NCBI GenBank assembly: GCA_949282305.1
Contig: CASDPB010000076.1
Location: 1-64,000, forward strand
DNA length: 64,000 bases
Reading direction: 5' to 3'
Origin: an uncultured Lentisphaeria bacterium
GTDB taxonomy: Bacteria; Verrucomicrobiota; Lentisphaeria; Victivallales; UBA1829
Position 1 is the first letter of the stretch. Every line of letters starts with the position of its first letter. This document shows, in pieces, positions 45,056-53,042 of the stretch. Both the position numbers and the translations under genes were made by a program. The notes beneath the pieces were generated by a model. That model was not told the DNA's origin. It made no database searches and worked only from the letters and a program-made list of their open reading frames with translations.

Positions 45056-46084
45056 ATGGCTTCTGAAAAATTAAAGGTGCTGGGTGCCGGAAGTACGCTT
45101 CTGGATATTCTTGCCGGAGTGGATGACGCCTTTCTCGCCGCACATGTCGCCGGAGAGAAAGGCGGAATGAATCTTGTGAATTCCGAGACTCAGCACGAAT
45201 TGATCGACAAGCTGGGCAGTGCCGGCATGTCGAAGGCGATTGGCGGTTCCGCATTCAATACGATTTCCGCTTTGACCGTGCTTGGAATCAGAACCGCATT
45301 CATTGGAAAACTGGGCAGGGATGAAAACGGGTGCTACTATACGGATGCCTACCGGAAACTGGGGGGAGACGTCTCCTCTTTCAAATATACAGAGTCTGCG
45401 GCGACGGGAACCTGCCTCAGTCTTGTCACGCCGGATTCCGAACGGACCATGCGCACTGATCTCGGCGCTTCGGCGACGATTCATGTCGATGACATTTCCG
45501 ATGCCGACTTTGAAGGCATTACGCATGTCCACCTGGAAGGATACCTCCTGTTTTTCATTGATGTCGTGAAAAAGATTCTGACGCTGGCGAAAAAGCACGG
45601 CTGCGTCGTCAGTTTTGACTTCGCCTCTTTTGAAGTGGTCCGGCTTTTCCGTTCGGAGCTTCATGAACTTCTCGAAAAATATGTTGATATTATTTTTGCG
45701 AATGAAGATGAAGCGAAGGAATTCTGCAAATATGAGAAATTCTCTCCGGAAGCAGTTGCCGAAAATCTGTTTCATTACTGCCCCGTGGTTGTGGTGAAGC
45801 TCGGCAGGGAAGGTTCCTTCATCCGGGAAAACGGCGTGAACCATCAGATTCCGCCGGTGCTGGCTGAGGCGGTGGATACAACCGGGGCAGGGGATCTCTG
45901 GCAGGCGGGGTTCCTTTACGGATATTTGAACGGATACGGCGTGGAAGCCGCCGGAAGAATGGGTTCCGTGCTCGGTGCGGAGATCGTCCGGGTGTTTGGC
46001 GCGCAGATTCCGCCGGAACGCTGGCCCGCAATCAGAGAAGAGTTTGAAAAAATAAAAAAACAATATGCTGTAAATAAGGAATGA
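45056..46084 (+). CDS. PfkB-family carbohydrate kinase, probable adenosine kinase
   Basis: A 342-residue ribokinase-fold enzyme. The glycine motif IGGSAFNTISALTVLG lies near residue 62. The C-terminal signature DTTGAGD spans residues 274-280, with D280 as catalytic base. The bulk of the sequence resembles the adenosine-kinase branch, and its position between metK and ahcY fits: adenosine released by AhcY would be phosphorylated to AMP. The substrate is inferred from context; ribokinase or fructokinase activity cannot be excluded. AAGGAA lies before the ATG. Confidence 0.82.
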   Translation: MASEKLKVLGAGSTLLDILAGVDDAFLAAHVAGEKGGMNLVNSETQHELIDKLGSAGMSKAIGGSAFNTISALTVLGIRTAFIGKLGRDENGCYYTDAYRKLGGDVSSFKYTESAATGTCLSLVTPDSERTMRTDLGASATIHVDDISDADFEGITHVHLEGYLLFFIDVVKKILTLAKKHGCVVSFDFASFEVVRLFRSELHELLEKYVDIIFANEDEAKEFCKYEKFSPEAVAENLFHYCPVVVVKLGREGSFIRENGVNHQIPPVLAEAVDTTGAGDLWQAGFLYGYLNGYGVEAAGRMGSVLGAEIVRVFGAQIPPERWPAIREEFEKIKKQYAVNKE

Positions 46085-46091
46085 TTGACTC

Positions 46092-47540
46092 ATGGCAAAA
46101 GCAAAGACTGTCACCAGAACAAAAAAAGCGACGGCTCCCGACTACAAGGTAAAAGATATTTCCCTTGCCGCCTTCGGGCGCAAGGAACTCGACATTGCGG
46201 AAAAGGAAATGCCCGGGCTCATGGCTGCGCGTAAAAAATACGGCAGACGGAAACCTTTGAAGGGCGTCAGGATCATGGGCAGTCTGCACATGACGATTCA
46301 GACTGCCGCGTTGATTGAAACGCTGGTGGAACTCGGCGCCGATGTCCGCTGGGCGTCCTGCAACATCTTTTCCACGCAGGATCATGCCGCCGCCGCGATT
46401 GCCGCCGAAGGGATCCCCGTGTTTGCATGGAAAGGCGAAACCCTGGAGGAATACTGGGAGTGCACTTATCGCGCAATGACATGGCCGGATGGTTCCGGTC
46501 CCGATCAGATTGTGGATGACGGCGGCGATGCCACATTGCTGATTCATCTCGGAGTCAAGGCGGAAAAGAACGCGAAATTCCTTGACGGAAAACCGGAAAG
46601 TGAAGAGCAGGGGGTGATTTTCAGGCTGCTGAAACGTGTTCTCAAGGAAAGACCGGGGCATTGGACGAAGGTTGCGAAGAAGTTGCGCGGTGTCTCGGAG
46701 GAGACGACTACGGGTGTGCACCGTCTGCTCCAGCTTGAGGAAAAAGGCGAGCTCCTGTTTCCCGCGATCAATGTCAATGACTCCGTTACCAAATCCAAGT
46801 TCGACAATATCTATGGCTGCCGCCATTCTCTGACGGACGGCATCAAACGCGCTCTTGACGTGATGCTCGCCGGAAAAGTCGCATGTGTCTGCGGTTACGG
46901 CGATGTCGGCAAGGGGTGTGCCGAGGCTCTGAAAAATGAGCGCGCGCGGGTTCTTGTGACGGAGATCGACCCGATCTGCGCGCTTCAGGCATGTATGGCG
47001 GGGCTTCAGGTCGTGACGCTTGAAGAGGCGCTTCCCGAGGCGGATGTCTATGTGACGACAACGGGCAATGTGGACATTATCACAGCGGAACACATGGCGA
47101 AGATGAAAGACCAGGCGATTGTCTGCAACATCGGTCATTTCGACGATGAGATTCAGGTTGCGAGACTGAAGACTTACAAGGGCGTGAAAGTGACGGAGAT
47201 CAAAGGCTGTGAATGCCCGGTTCACAAGTTTACATTCAAAGACGGTCACAGCATTTACCTGCTTGCCGAAGGGCGTCTTGTAAATCTGGGATGTGCCACG
47301 GGCCATCCGAGTTTTGTGATGAGCTGTTCCTTTACGAATCAGACCCTCGCGCAGATCAAACTTGCGACGGAAAACCTGAAAACGGCGGTTTACCGTCTTC
47401 CGAAGGAACTGGATGAGGAAGTTGCGCGTCTGCACCTTGAGAAACTGGGTGCTCACCTGACGACTTTGACGAAGAAGCAGGCGGATTATATCGGTGTTCC
47501 CGTGAACGGTCCGTATAAACCGGAACATTACAGATATTGA
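46092..47540 (+). CDS. ahcY: adenosylhomocysteinase
   Basis: A 482-residue enzyme that splits S-adenosylhomocysteine into adenosine and homocysteine with bound NAD. Motifs are [20 protein letters not shown] near the N-terminus, [18 protein letters not shown] near residue 92, and [14 protein letters not shown], the NAD-binding loop, near residue 262. The C-terminal [10 protein letters not shown] ending is typical. The length includes the roughly 40-residue insertion seen in many bacterial forms. It completes a methyl-cycle operon with metK and the PfkB kinase. Confidence 0.95.
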   Translation: MAKAKTVTRTKKATAPDYKVKDISLAAFGRKELDIAEKEMPGLMAARKKYGRRKPLKGVRIMGSLHMTIQTAALIETLVELGADVRWASCNIFSTQDHAAAAIAAEGIPVFAWKGETLEEYWECTYRAMTWPDGSGPDQIVDDGGDATLLIHLGVKAEKNAKFLDGKPESEEQGVIFRLLKRVLKERPGHWTKVAKKLRGVSEETTTGVHRLLQLEEKGELLFPAINVNDSVTKSKFDNIYGCRHSLTDGIKRALDVMLAGKVACVCGYGDVGKGCAEALKNERARVLVTEIDPICALQACMAGLQVVTLEEALPEADVYVTTTGNVDIITAEHMAKMKDQAIVCNIGHFDDEIQVARLKTYKGVKVTEIKGCECPVHKFTFKDGHSIYLLAEGRLVNLGCATGHPSFVMSCSFTNQTLAQIKLATENLKTAVYRLPKELDEEVARLHLEKLGAHLTTLTKKQADYIGVPVNGPYKPEHYRY

Positions 47541-47618
47541 TTTGTCTGACAAGATGCCGGAGGATGAAGGAAATACCGTTATTTTCCTGAATAAATTGAA
47601 TATTTTTTGGAATAGCGC

Positions 47619-47646
47619 TTGTAATATGCGAAAATGCACGTATAGT
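47619..47646 (+). promoter_or_regulatory. promoter of the tRNA gene
   Basis: TTGTAA at 47619-47624, 16-base spacer, TATAGT at 47641-47646, 27 bases before the tRNA. Confidence 0.55.
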
Positions 47647-47673
47647 ATGAGCCTACAAGATAAAGAAAGCTAT

Positions 47674-47748
47674 CGCGGGGTAGAGCATTGGTAGCTCGTC
47701 AGGCTCATAACCTGGAGGTAGTAGGTTCGATTCCTGCCCCCGCTACCA
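47674..47748 (+). tRNA. initiator tRNA-Met (anticodon CAT)
   Basis: 75 bases including an encoded CCA. The 5' half follows the initiator pattern (CGCGGGG acceptor, GAGC/GCTC D stem, loop CTCATAA with anticodon CAT). Position 1 (C) and 72 (T) do not pair, as expected for an initiator, but most bacteria have C1/A72. The anticodon stem is TCAGG/CCTGG, so the third G-C pair of the initiator is an A-T pair here. The T arm is GTAGG-TTCGATT-CCTGC. It ends ahead of the mobile-looking region. Confidence 0.9.
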
Positions 47749-47758
47749 ATAGAATATC

Positions 47759-47785
47759 AGCCGTCCGAGTGATGGCTTTCTTTTT
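47759..47785 (+). terminator. intrinsic terminator of the tRNA gene
   Basis: AGCCGTC/GATGGCT stem (7 bp with one G-T) with a 5-base loop, then TTCTTTTT. Confidence 0.7.
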
Positions 47786-48025
47786 GCCCGGATTTCCCCT
47801 TGCACAGCAACGTTTTGCGGTTTTGCGCCAGTCTCTGCATCCCTCGAAAAACCGTTAAAATCCACCGAAAACGTCTCTCCGTCTCCGTTTTCTCTTTTTG
47901 GAGAAGGACTTGGTCCTTCTTTGTAACTCCTTGAATATCATCATAAACTCGTTTTCTTGTTTAACTGCGACACTTGATAACCATTTTTCAATAAAACGCA
48001 ACTTTGAGTCTTGACCTTTAAATGC
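47786..48025. other. 240-base region without a recognised gene
   Basis: Between the tRNA terminator and the rtcB terminator. The 64-codon minus-strand frame at 47855-48049 begins inside the terminator hairpin and looks like noise. I see no att-like repeat of the tRNA 3' end. Confidence 0.4.
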
Positions 48026-48069
48026 AAAAAAATCCCGACTACCACTCAATGCTGAATGACAACCGGGAA
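48026..48069 (-). terminator. intrinsic terminator of rtcBA, copy 1 of a 37-base direct repeat
   Basis: Minus strand: TTCCCG...CGGGA stem around a CATTCAGCATTGAGTGG core, then seven Ts. Nearly the same sequence occurs at 52606-52645 in the same orientation, with four differences in about 36 bases. Confidence 0.7.
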
Positions 48070-48084
48070 TATTGTTTTAATGCT

Positions 48085-49287
48085 TCAGCCTTTCAACACC
48101 GCAAGCGGCATAAGGCGTACCAGCGGAGTCACCAGATCACGTTCGGAATCAATGACATCCTCAATAGATTTATATGCCTGCGGAGCCTCGGAAAGATCCA
48201 AATACCCTTTGTTCTTTCCGTATTTCCGATAAGGTTTCCATCGCTCACAAACGATACCACTCATCGCTGAGTCACACTCTTCCACCGAAAGATTGGTGCA
48301 TGCGGCGATACGGCTCATGCGCCGTCCGGCCCCGTGAGAGCAACTCATAAACGAATCCAGATTTCCCAATCCCCGAACGATATAACTTGCCGTTCCCATG
48401 GAACCAGGAATGATTCCGATTTCATCCTGCTTCGCACTGGTCGCACCCTTGCGATGAATACAAAGCGTCTCTCCGAAATGGGTTTCAAAAGCGGCGTAGT
48501 TATGGTGGATGTTGACCTCACGTAAAAAATTTGTTTCGGGAATAAATCCGGCAATGGTTTCTTTCATCACCGCCATCATCCGGTGGCGATTTTCCTGTGC
48601 ATAATCAAGCGCAAACTGCATGTCACGGAAATAATTGTGTCCATCCGGCTCCTGAATCGGTAAAAACGCCAGATTCGGATCGGCAAGCTGTACATGGAAA
48701 CGCTCGTTCAATGCCCTTGCCCGGTGATGGTAAAACTCCTCTATGCGTTTTCCCAGGTTACGGCTGCCGGAGTGAATCATCAGCCAGACAAACCCGGTGT
48801 CGGACTTCTGGATTTCGATAAAGTGATTGCCACCGCCAAGAGTTCCAAGATTTTTCCGGTCAAGCGCATTGGCAAAATTGGCTACCTGTCCATTTTTGTC
48901 CAGATATTTTTCAAAACCATCCCAATTTTGCGGTTCCTTGTGGGAAACGGCATCTCCTACAGGAATCCTCTCTTTGAGTTTTTCCTGAATCATACGCCGA
49001 AAACTCATTTCCATCAGACGTTCCGCCGGGATATCGGTTTCCACTGCCACCATGCCGCAACCGATGTCTACCCCAACCGCACTGGGAATAACTGCGTCTT
49101 TAACAGCGATCACTCCGCCGATCGGCATACCGTATCCCTGATGGCAATCCGGCATCAAAGCCACGTGACGCACCAACGCCGGGTGCATTGCAAGATTTTC
49201 CGCCTGTTTCAATGCTCCGTCTTCAACTTCTTCGCACCAGCTTTTGATCGGGATTCTGTAATTTTTCTCGTTTTTGATCCACTTCAT
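48085..49287 (-). CDS. rtcB: RNA ligase RtcB (GTP-dependent 3'-phosphate ligase)
   Basis: A 400-residue ligase that joins RNA 2',3'-cyclic or 3'-phosphate ends to 5'-OH ends with GTP and Mn2+. Active-site motifs are all present: MPDCHQGYGMPIGG near residue 45, VDIGCGM with C77, NLGTLGGGNHFIEI near residue 146, HSGSRNLGK near residue 172, HRKGATSA near residue 278, and SHGAGRRMS, where H318 should carry GMP. It is the longer of the two common classes of RtcB, the type co-transcribed with RtcA. Its ATG overlaps the rtcA stop. It is driven from the sigma54 promoter at 50904-50918. Confidence 0.96.
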   Translation of the reverse strand: MKWIKNEKNYRIPIKSWCEEVEDGALKQAENLAMHPALVRHVALMPDCHQGYGMPIGGVIAVKDAVIPSAVGVDIGCGMVAVETDIPAERLMEMSFRRMIQEKLKERIPVGDAVSHKEPQNWDGFEKYLDKNGQVANFANALDRKNLGTLGGGNHFIEIQKSDTGFVWLMIHSGSRNLGKRIEEFYHHRARALNERFHVQLADPNLAFLPIQEPDGHNYFRDMQFALDYAQENRHRMMAVMKETIAGFIPETNFLREVNIHHNYAAFETHFGETLCIHRKGATSAKQDEIGIIPGSMGTASYIVRGLGNLDSFMSCSHGAGRRMSRIAACTNLSVEECDSAMSGIVCERWKPYRKYGKNKGYLDLSEAPQAYKSIEDVIDSERDLVTPLVRLMPLAVLKG

Positions 49288-50294
49288 TTTTTTACCTCAA
49301 TAATATGTTGTCCGTTTTGTAAATTGTTCACATCTATTTGTACATTCATAAATTTCCGGATTACTGCTATGTTGGTTTCCGTGTGTTGACTTGGCGACAC
49401 AGTTAGGAATTTTCCTCCGGCTCCCAAGGCCATAGGCAACAACAACTGATCGGCCAGAAAACGCCAAACCGGAGCTGCATATTTCTGATAAGATTTGACC
49501 ATACCAATCACTCGTTTTGCGACTACGGTTCTGGACTGATTAAATTCTCCGCATACGCTGAATAATTCAGTAATATTTTCATATTCCAATTTGGCCAAAA
49601 GCACATTGCCCGGACCGCAGGAATCCACTTCCGTCTGCGCTGTCTCAAACTCCGGAAATTCACGTTGAGCCAACGCCACTTCATCACTGCCGATTTCGGA
49701 TTTGATGCCATGACTAATTGCGGTAAAAGCAGCTTTTTTCAGCGTGCCGGAACTCATGATCTCCAATTTCTTCCACTCCCGCAACGGTGAAATATCAAGG
49801 GTGATCTTCCCTCCGCCAGCGGGATAAAATCCGACTTGATCCAGCGTAGCAGACGCCTCAATTCCCATGCGTTGCAAACATGGCAGGTAGACTGACTGGA
49901 AAAAATCGAATATCGGTGCATTTGCCACATGAGTTCCGCCGCAAATCTCGACTTTCGATTTTTCGTATCCGAACAAGAGACATGGCAATACGGTTTGTGC
50001 CACCAGAATCGCACTTCCGGCAGTTCCGACAACAAAATGGTAGTTGCCGGGAGCTATACTGCCGGGGGTAAAGATCATTTCCTGCGAATTTAATTCTGCA
50101 CCGTTCAAAACCCCGCCGGTGATTTCAGCGACCGCTTTGGCGCAAGTCAGGTGTTGATACATCAGCCCCGGTTTGCGCCGATTTTTACGGATGTCGGTAA
50201 AGTGTACCGCTTCGCCGGTCACACTGGCCAAAGTCAGTGCGGTGCGAAGGATTTGTCCTCCGCCTTCACCAAAACTTCCATCAATTTCAATCAT
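49284..50294 (-). CDS. rtcA: RNA 3'-terminal phosphate cyclase
   Basis: A 336-residue enzyme converting RNA 3'-phosphates to 2',3'-cyclic phosphates using ATP. It starts MIEIDGSFGEGGGQILRTAL, the family's glycine-rich opening. RKNRRKPGLMYQHL follows near residue 37, and the C-terminal HTETNI has the nucleotidyl-accepting histidine at H304. It overlaps rtcB by four bases and the upstream EVE-like gene by eight, so the three are one operon. Together with RtcB it can heal and reseal RNA broken by ribonucleases. Confidence 0.95.
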   Translation of the reverse strand: MIEIDGSFGEGGGQILRTALTLASVTGEAVHFTDIRKNRRKPGLMYQHLTCAKAVAEITGGVLNGAELNSQEMIFTPGSIAPGNYHFVVGTAGSAILVAQTVLPCLLFGYEKSKVEICGGTHVANAPIFDFFQSVYLPCLQRMGIEASATLDQVGFYPAGGGKITLDISPLREWKKLEIMSSGTLKKAAFTAISHGIKSEIGSDEVALAQREFPEFETAQTEVDSCGPGNVLLAKLEYENITELFSVCGEFNQSRTVVAKRVIGMVKSYQKYAAPVWRFLADQLLLPMALGAGGKFLTVSPSQHTETNIAVIRKFMNVQIDVNNLQNGQHIIEVKK

Positions 50295-50835
50295 GGCTTG
50301 TTTCCTTGATTACAAGTTCATAAAATACGGATTTACAGATAAAGATCTGGTCATTGCAGAACCGTTTCTTTTCTATATCCGCCATGCGTTGCAGAAATCC
50401 CCGGAAATTTTCCTGCAAATATTTATTCCACAAAGTGATGAACCGTTCGGCGTCAGTTGCAGGCAGTATAACACCGGAATGTCCGCCATGCCAGTCGAAA
50501 TTTGGGATCTCCTGCTTGAGAACATCACTTGAAAGGAGATCAAAGGTCTCCGGATTGATGATCACGTCAGCCTTGTAGTCGCAATAAAAGACTTTACGAT
50601 TATCCCCTCTCCAATCGCTATCCTGATAAGGAGCCGAGGTTATAGTACCGCTGGCAACGATACCATTGATTCCACAGCCAACTTTCAACATGAAAAATCG
50701 ATCCCCCTCGGAGATGTCGCTGTGATCCCAAACGCTCCAGTTTGCATCCTCCTCTGTTTCTATGATGGAATTCAAAAAATCGCTCATTGAATACGATGAA
50801 ATTGCGGGATTCCATTTGAATATTACGGTGTTCAT
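50287..50835 (-). CDS. EVE/PUA-like domain protein in the Rtc operon
   Basis: A 182-residue protein starting at 50835, with GGAGG six bases upstream. The central block is GDRFFMLKVGCGINGIVASGTIT, then SAPYQDSDWRGDNRKVFYCDYKADV, and near the end HGGHSGVILPATDAERF. This matches the PUA-like EVE-type N-terminal domains found in HNH restriction endonucleases, which read modified bases. No nuclease domain follows: it is a stand-alone reader. It is the first gene of an operon with rtcA and rtcB. Sensing or presenting damaged or modified RNA is an attractive inference that the sequence does not prove. Confidence 0.75.
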   Translation of the reverse strand: MNTVIFKWNPAISSYSMSDFLNSIIETEEDANWSVWDHSDISEGDRFFMLKVGCGINGIVASGTITSAPYQDSDWRGDNRKVFYCDYKADVIINPETFDLLSSDVLKQEIPNFDWHGGHSGVILPATDAERFITLWNKYLQENFRGFLQRMADIEKKRFCNDQIFICKSVFYELVIKETSHD

Positions 50836-50903
50836 TTTTTCCTCCAATTGTATTTTTTTTGTTTATATTACCTCTGTTAACTTGAGTTCCAGAAAACATG
50901 TTA

Positions 50904-50918
50904 GCAAAAAGCGTGCCA
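50904..50918 (-). promoter_or_regulatory. sigma54 promoter of the EVE-rtcA-rtcB operon
   Basis: Minus strand: TGGCACG (50918-50912), 4 bases, TTGC (50907-50904) followed by TA. This is an essentially perfect -24/-12 element and fits control by the divergent RtcR. Confidence 0.85.
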
Positions 50919-50946
50919 ACTTGTCGAAAAATAAAAAATTACCCTA

Positions 50947-50958
50947 AAAACCGGTTTT
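50947..50958. promoter_or_regulatory. palindrome, possible RtcR upstream activating site
   Basis: AAAACCGGTTTT is a perfect 12-base palindrome about 30-45 bases upstream of the sigma54 -24 element. It also lies just before the -35 of rtcR. It may be the activator site, which is inference. Confidence 0.4.
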
Positions 50959-50962
50959 CTTC

Positions 50963-50991
50963 TTGAAAAAAACTGTATAACGCTATATTAT
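50963..50991 (+). promoter_or_regulatory. putative sigma70 promoter of rtcR
   Basis: TTGAAA at 50963-50968, 17-base spacer, TATTAT at 50986-50991, 41 bases before the ATG. Confidence 0.55.
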
Positions 50992-51032
50992 TTTCTATAA
51001 AAACAATATAAATCCTATAAATAATTATAAAA

Positions 51033-52601
51033 ATGAAAATTCTGATTTCTCTTTTAGGCAGTACACTGGATGCTCACGGACGCGGCAACGGCCGCTGGAA
51101 TATGTGGCGTCCGTCGGTTGCGTTGGCGATGCAGGAAGATCTGCACTTTGACCGTTACTATCTGATTTATCAAACCAGTTTTTCCGATCTGTATGAACGT
51201 ATCAGGGCTGATATTGCCACTTGTTCCCCGGATACGGAAGTTATCGGAGAAGTTATCGACTTCAATAATCCATGGGATTTTGAAGAGGTTTATTGCAAAT
51301 TGCATGAATTCAGTCTCGACAAGAATTTTTCCGCTGATGATAACGAATATTATATTCACATTACCACCGGAACCCATGTGGCGCAAATTTGTCTATTCTT
51401 GCTGAATGAATCCCATCACCTGCCGGGGAAACTGATTCAAACCCAGCCGACCCGAAGGAATTGCGCCGCCGGAAGTTATAATTTGATTGATCTTGACCTT
51501 TCCCGTTACGATCTCTTGGCTAAACGTTTTGCCGAAGAACGCCGTAACGATCTTGACTTTCTAAAATCCGGTATTTCCACCCGCAACCGTCGTTTTAATA
51601 CGCTGATCGAAACGGTTGAGCGGGTCGCCATCCGTTCTGCAGAACCATTGTTGCTTACCGGACCGACCGGAGCTGGAAAATCACAGCTTGCCCGCCGGAT
51701 TTTTGAACTTAAAAAATTGAATAATCAAGTCAAAGGCAATTTTGTTGAGGTCAACTGTGCGACTCTGCGCGGCGATCAGGCGATGAGTACACTGTTCGGT
51801 CACAAAAAAGGAGCTTTTACCGGAGCGGTAGCTGACCGTCCCGGCCTGCTGAAAAGTGCTGACGGCGGTGTTCTCTTTCTGGATGAAGTGGGGGAACTTG
51901 GACAGGACGAGCAGGCAATGCTGCTGCGGGCGGTCGAAGAAAAACGCTTTTTACCATTAGGAGCCGACCGGGAAGAAAGCAGCTCATTCCAGCTGATCTG
52001 CGGAACTAATCGGGATTTATTCCATGATGTTGCATCAGGCAAATTTCGCGCAGACCTTCTGGCGAGAATCAATTTGTGGCACTTTGAGCTACCGGGACTT
52101 GCCGAACGCAGAGAAGATATTGAACCAAATTTGGAATATGAGTTACAGCGTTTCGCAGAAAAAAGCGGCAAGCATGTAACATTCAACAAGGAAGCAAGAA
52201 CACGTTTTCTGGATTTTGCCCTTTCGCCGGACCAGTTATGGTCGGGCAATTTTCGGGAACTCAATGCCATGGTAACTCGAATGGCAACGCTGGCATCCGG
52301 AGGACGGATCGACCTCGATACAGTCAATGAAGAAATTGCCAGAAATAACCGTAGTTGTACTGCACCATTGAATGACGATTTGATTGAACTGCTGGGGAAA
52401 GATTATGAAGATCGTTTTGACCTTTTTGATGTAGTGCAACTGAAATATGTCATTAAGATCTGCCGCGCATCATCTTCTTTGTCCGAGGCGGGCAAAAAGT
52501 TGTTTGCCGTGTCAAGAACCGGAAAACGTTCAAACAATGATTCTGATCGTTTAAGCAAATATCTTGCCCGGTTCGGGTTAAATTTTCATTGTTTGCAATA
52601 G
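51033..52601 (+). CDS. rtcR: sigma54-dependent activator RtcR with CARF-type sensor
   Basis: A 522-residue enhancer-binding protein. Residues 1-170 are the RtcR sensor region, a CARF-type Rossmann fold by family knowledge (VSLLGS-like start MKILISLLGSTLDAHG, then IHITTGTHVAQICLF). CARF domains bind nucleotide or RNA-derived ligands. The AAA+ domain has Walker A TGPTGAGKS at 209-217, the sigma54-contacting GAFTGA at 260-265 and Walker B LFLDEV at 281-286. The C-terminus has a Fis-like HTH (LSEAGKKLFAVSRTGKRSNN). It is divergent from the operon it should activate. Confidence 0.94.
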   Translation: MKILISLLGSTLDAHGRGNGRWNMWRPSVALAMQEDLHFDRYYLIYQTSFSDLYERIRADIATCSPDTEVIGEVIDFNNPWDFEEVYCKLHEFSLDKNFSADDNEYYIHITTGTHVAQICLFLLNESHHLPGKLIQTQPTRRNCAAGSYNLIDLDLSRYDLLAKRFAEERRNDLDFLKSGISTRNRRFNTLIETVERVAIRSAEPLLLTGPTGAGKSQLARRIFELKKLNNQVKGNFVEVNCATLRGDQAMSTLFGHKKGAFTGAVADRPGLLKSADGGVLFLDEVGELGQDEQAMLLRAVEEKRFLPLGADREESSSFQLICGTNRDLFHDVASGKFRADLLARINLWHFELPGLAERREDIEPNLEYELQRFAEKSGKHVTFNKEARTRFLDFALSPDQLWSGNFRELNAMVTRMATLASGGRIDLDTVNEEIARNNRSCTAPLNDDLIELLGKDYEDRFDLFDVVQLKYVIKICRASSSLSEAGKKLFAVSRTGKRSNNDSDRLSKYLARFGLNFHCLQ

Positions 52602-52605
52602 ATAA

Positions 52606-52645
52606 AATCCCGACAGCCACTCAATACTGAATGACAATCGGGATT
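52606..52645. terminator. bidirectional terminator-like hairpin, copy 2 of a 37-base direct repeat
   Basis: AATCCCGA/TCGGGATT (8-bp perfect stem) around a CATTCAGTATTGAGTGG core (minus-strand reading). It ends both rtcR (plus) and the recombinase operon (minus). It is a near copy of 48031-48069. Confidence 0.65.
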
Positions 52646-52652
52646 TGCGGTA

Positions 52653-53042
52653 TTACTCCATGCCGAACTGTTTCCGTTGTTCCTGCCAGTCATCGGGGAT
52701 GCCGGTGACCAGTTTTGCGAAGGTCAGTGTGTCCGGGGCTGTGCCGTTGAATATTGCCGTCACAATGTCCGGGGCAAGGTTGACCAATGAAAGCGTTCTG
52801 GCTACGGCTGAGCGGTCGATTTTTACGGCATTGGCGAGTTCCAAGACGGTGTTGAATTTTCCGGACTCCAGGAGCCGTGTCCATTGGCAGGCTTTCATAA
52901 TGGAACGTGCCAGCGATTCGTTTTTGAACTCTTCAAAGCTGGATTCTGCACCAATGAGCATCACCCGCTTGCCGCTTTTGCGGAGCTGACAGGGAATGTT
53001 CATAAACACCGCTCCCGTGTCATCGGTTTCGATTTTATTCAT
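52653..53042 (-). CDS. recombinase-associated small HTH protein
   Basis: A 129-residue protein. The C-terminal half has a helix-turn-helix pattern: LELANAVKIDRSAVARTLSLVNLAPDIVTAIFNG, then TFAKLVTGIPDDWQEQRKQFG. Proteins or C-terminal segments of this type follow serine recombinases in many integrated elements and are presumed to aid DNA binding or regulation. Its ATG overlaps the recombinase stop by eight bases, so the two are co-translated. The N-terminal 40 residues contain a short IPCQLRKSGKRVML strand block. It ends at the shared terminator-like repeat. Confidence 0.75.
   Translation of the reverse strand: MNKIETDDTGAVFMNIPCQLRKSGKRVMLIGAESSFEEFKNESLARSIMKACQWTRLLESGKFNTVLELANAVKIDRSAVARTLSLVNLAPDIVTAIFNGTAPDTLTFAKLVTGIPDDWQEQRKQFGME

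Noticed and set aside
47725-47748. tRNA 3' end as the island's attachment site
   Set aside because: No repeat of the T arm/CCA region was found near the right-hand genes (61.9-62.5 kb) or elsewhere in the window. The recombinase is of the serine type, which need not use tRNA genes.
47855-48049. 64-codon minus-strand frame after the tRNA
   Set aside because: It begins inside the rtcB terminator hairpin and has a noise-like basic tail.
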